From Streptomyces wedmorensis (lineage in GTDB: Bacteria; Actinomycetota; Actinomycetes; Streptomycetales; Streptomycetaceae), in NCBI RefSeq assembly GCF_000716445.1, contig NZ_JNWK01000009.1, positions 186,001 through 250,000 on the forward strand: 64,000 nt of DNA. The letters are read 5' to 3'. The notes beneath the pieces were generated by a model. It saw only the letters and a list, made by a program, of their open reading frames with translations, had not been told where the DNA came from and did not search any database. Of the stretch, positions 63,093 through 64,000 are shown piece by piece (the first letter of the stretch is position 1; each line of letters opens with the position of its first letter). Both the position numbers and the translations under genes were made by a program.

Positions 63093-64000
63093 ACGAGATA
63101 CTGCTCGGTGTCGACCCCCGGGAGCAGTCGGTCCCCGCTCTCGTCTGGGCCGCCGACGAGGCCGTGCGGAGAGGACTGGTGCTCCGACTGGTCGTCGCCG
63201 TACCGCCCGCACACGACGGGCTTCGGTACGACGCTCTCGCCCGCCAGAGCGCCCTTCGCATGCGCGCGGACGCGACGATCGCCGACGCGGAGGACCTCGT
63301 CAGGGAACTCCACGACGGTCTGCGGATCGCGACGGAACGCGTGAACGGTGTGCCGGCGACCGTGCTGCGCGGCATGGCGCGGCACGCCGCACTCGTCGTC
63401 GTGGGCTCTCGCCGTCTCGGCCGGCCGGCCGAGATGTTCAGCGAGAGCTCCGTGGTCGCCCCGCTCACGGCACGGGCGGACTGTCCCGTCGTCGTGGTCC
63501 GCGCACCTGAGCACACCACCGTGCACCCACCGACCGTCGTCGTCGGCGTGGACGGAAGCGAGTCCTCACAGGCCGCGGTCGCCTTCGCCGTCGAGGAGGC
63601 GAGCCTGCGCGAGGCACGGCTGCGGACCGTCTGGGTCTGGCCCCGTTCCGTCCTCGCCCACGACGACGGTGAAGAGGGTCTGGCCGAGCGGCGTCGGCTG
63701 CTCGCCGAGTCGGTGGCGGGCTGGGCGGAGAGGTATCCGGACGTCGCCGTCTCCCAAGAGGTCCTGCGGGGACACCCGGTGGAACAACTCGCCCTGGCAT
63801 CCCAGGAATCCCTCTCTCTGGTGGTCGGTCGCCGAGGCCGTGGCGGCTACTCCGGCATGCGGTTGGGTTCGACGGCTCACGGCCTGCTGCACCGTGCCCC
63901 GTGTCCGTTGATCACCGTCCCCCTCCCGCAACGCGAGCGCCGGACCGGCGACCCGCTAGGGGCCGACCGGTCCCGTTCCGCCACGACCGACCGGCCCGTG
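63089..64000 (+). CDS. Universal stress protein, runs off the right edge
   Basis: The GTG at 63089 overlaps the upstream TGA (GTGA). The first domain starts NEILLGVDPREQSVPALVWA and ends VGSRRLGRPAEMFSESSVVA. The second starts TVVVGVDGSESSQAAVAFAV and ends VGRRGRGGYSGMRLGSTAHG, then CPLITVPLP. The USP fold is complete by about 63930, but no stop follows in frame to base 64000. The extra tail (RERRTGDPLG onward) overlaps two operator-like motifs, so the real stop is probably just past the window. Confidence 0.9.
   Translation, partial: MNEILLGVDPREQSVPALVWAADEAVRRGLVLRLVVAVPPAHDGLRYDALARQSALRMRADATIADAEDLVRELHDGLRIATERVNGVPATVLRGMARHAALVVVGSRRLGRPAEMFSESSVVAPLTARADCPVVVVRAPEHTTVHPPTVVVGVDGSESSQAAVAFAVEEASLREARLRTVWVWPRSVLAHDDGEEGLAERRRLLAESVAGWAERYPDVAVSQEVLRGHPVEQLALASQESLSLVVGRRGRGGYSGMRLGSTAHGLLHRAPCPLITVPLPQRERRTGDPLGADRSRSATTDRPV
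63959..64000. promoter_or_regulatory. Two operator-like motifs at the window edge
   Basis: GGGGCCGACCGGTCCC (63959-63974) and GACCGACCGGCCCGTG (63985-64000), both of the recurring stress-motif type. They lie in the open tail of the last USP and probably serve the next gene outside the window. Confidence 0.45.

Noticed and set aside
61962..63212. 702-codon minus-strand frame extending the USP at 61104 upstream
   Set aside because: It reads antisense through another USP that has intact motifs; the ATG at 61961 has a good ribosome site.
1..64000. CRISPR arrays, tRNA and rRNA genes
   Set aside because: No regularly spaced identical repeats, no tRNA cloverleaf with a CCA-proximal T-loop and no rRNA-like conserved stretches were seen by eye; a tRNAscan or Infernal run would settle it.

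Overview
This window is chromosomal DNA of a high-GC actinomycete, almost certainly a Streptomyces. It has very high G+C, strong third-position G/C bias, GTG and TTG starts, AGGAGG-type ribosome sites and many 4-base stop/start overlaps. Recognisable Streptomyces families include LAL-type LuxR regulators, DUF2254, DUF2252, NarK-like MFS, CBS-BON and universal stress proteins (USPs). No rRNA, tRNA, CRISPR array, integrase or complete insertion sequence was seen.

Layout. (1) 1-2.8 kb: the end of a large LuxR/LAL regulator and a transposase remnant. (2) 3-11.7 kb: a surface-glycan locus with a beta-helix lipoprotein and, on the opposite strand, a UDP-xylose synthase-like gene, a processive family-2 glycosyltransferase, galE and UDP-glucose dehydrogenase. 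Two copies of a small-ORF-plus-hairpin element flank it in the same orientation. (3) 11.7-20 kb: DUF2254 protein, first USP, YrhK-like membrane protein, ClC channel, two-TM potassium channel, an acyl-CoA ligase remnant and a GH15 hydrolase. (4) 20-29.7 kb: a seven-gene minus-strand run of a gluconokinase-mutarotase fusion, cyclase-family protein, GMC oxidoreductase, SDR dehydrogenase, cytochrome bd oxidase (cydA, cydB) and a Na+/H+ antiporter. (5) 29.7-36.4 kb: a decayed zone with broken subtilase, antiporter, zinc-ribbon, hydrolase, transposase and SulP genes around an intact DUF2252 gene. (6) 36.4-40 kb: an ABC exporter whose permease is frameshifted. (7) 40-46.2 kb: NarK-like transporter divergent from a SHOCT protein and a two-subunit NAD-linked formate dehydrogenase. 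(8) 46.2-54 kb: an eight-gene, almost fully overlapping operon of CBS-BON, acetyl-CoA synthetase-like ligase, pyruvate dehydrogenase E1alpha, E1beta and E2, a free acyl carrier protein, CBS-BON and USP. (9) 54-64 kb: DUF1918, a third CBS-BON, USP + XRE-PPOX, a Met/His-rich lipoprotein, a cupredoxin/P1B-ATPase/YHS copper pump and three more USPs, the last running off the window.

The gene content (bd oxidase, formate dehydrogenase, direct sugar oxidation, duplicated PDH, six USPs, three CBS-BON proteins) resembles the low-oxygen/dormancy regions known from Streptomyces and from the mycobacterial DosR regulon. A recurring near-palindrome, GGGRCCGNNCGGCCCWAT-like, lies 70-90 bases before the plus-strand gene in four divergent intergenic regions of the stress half. 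It could be a shared DosR/OsdR-type operator. The best candidates for something under-described are the PDH-ligase-ACP operon, the kinase-mutarotase fusion within the oxidase operon, the twin small-ORF/hairpin elements, and the shared operator.
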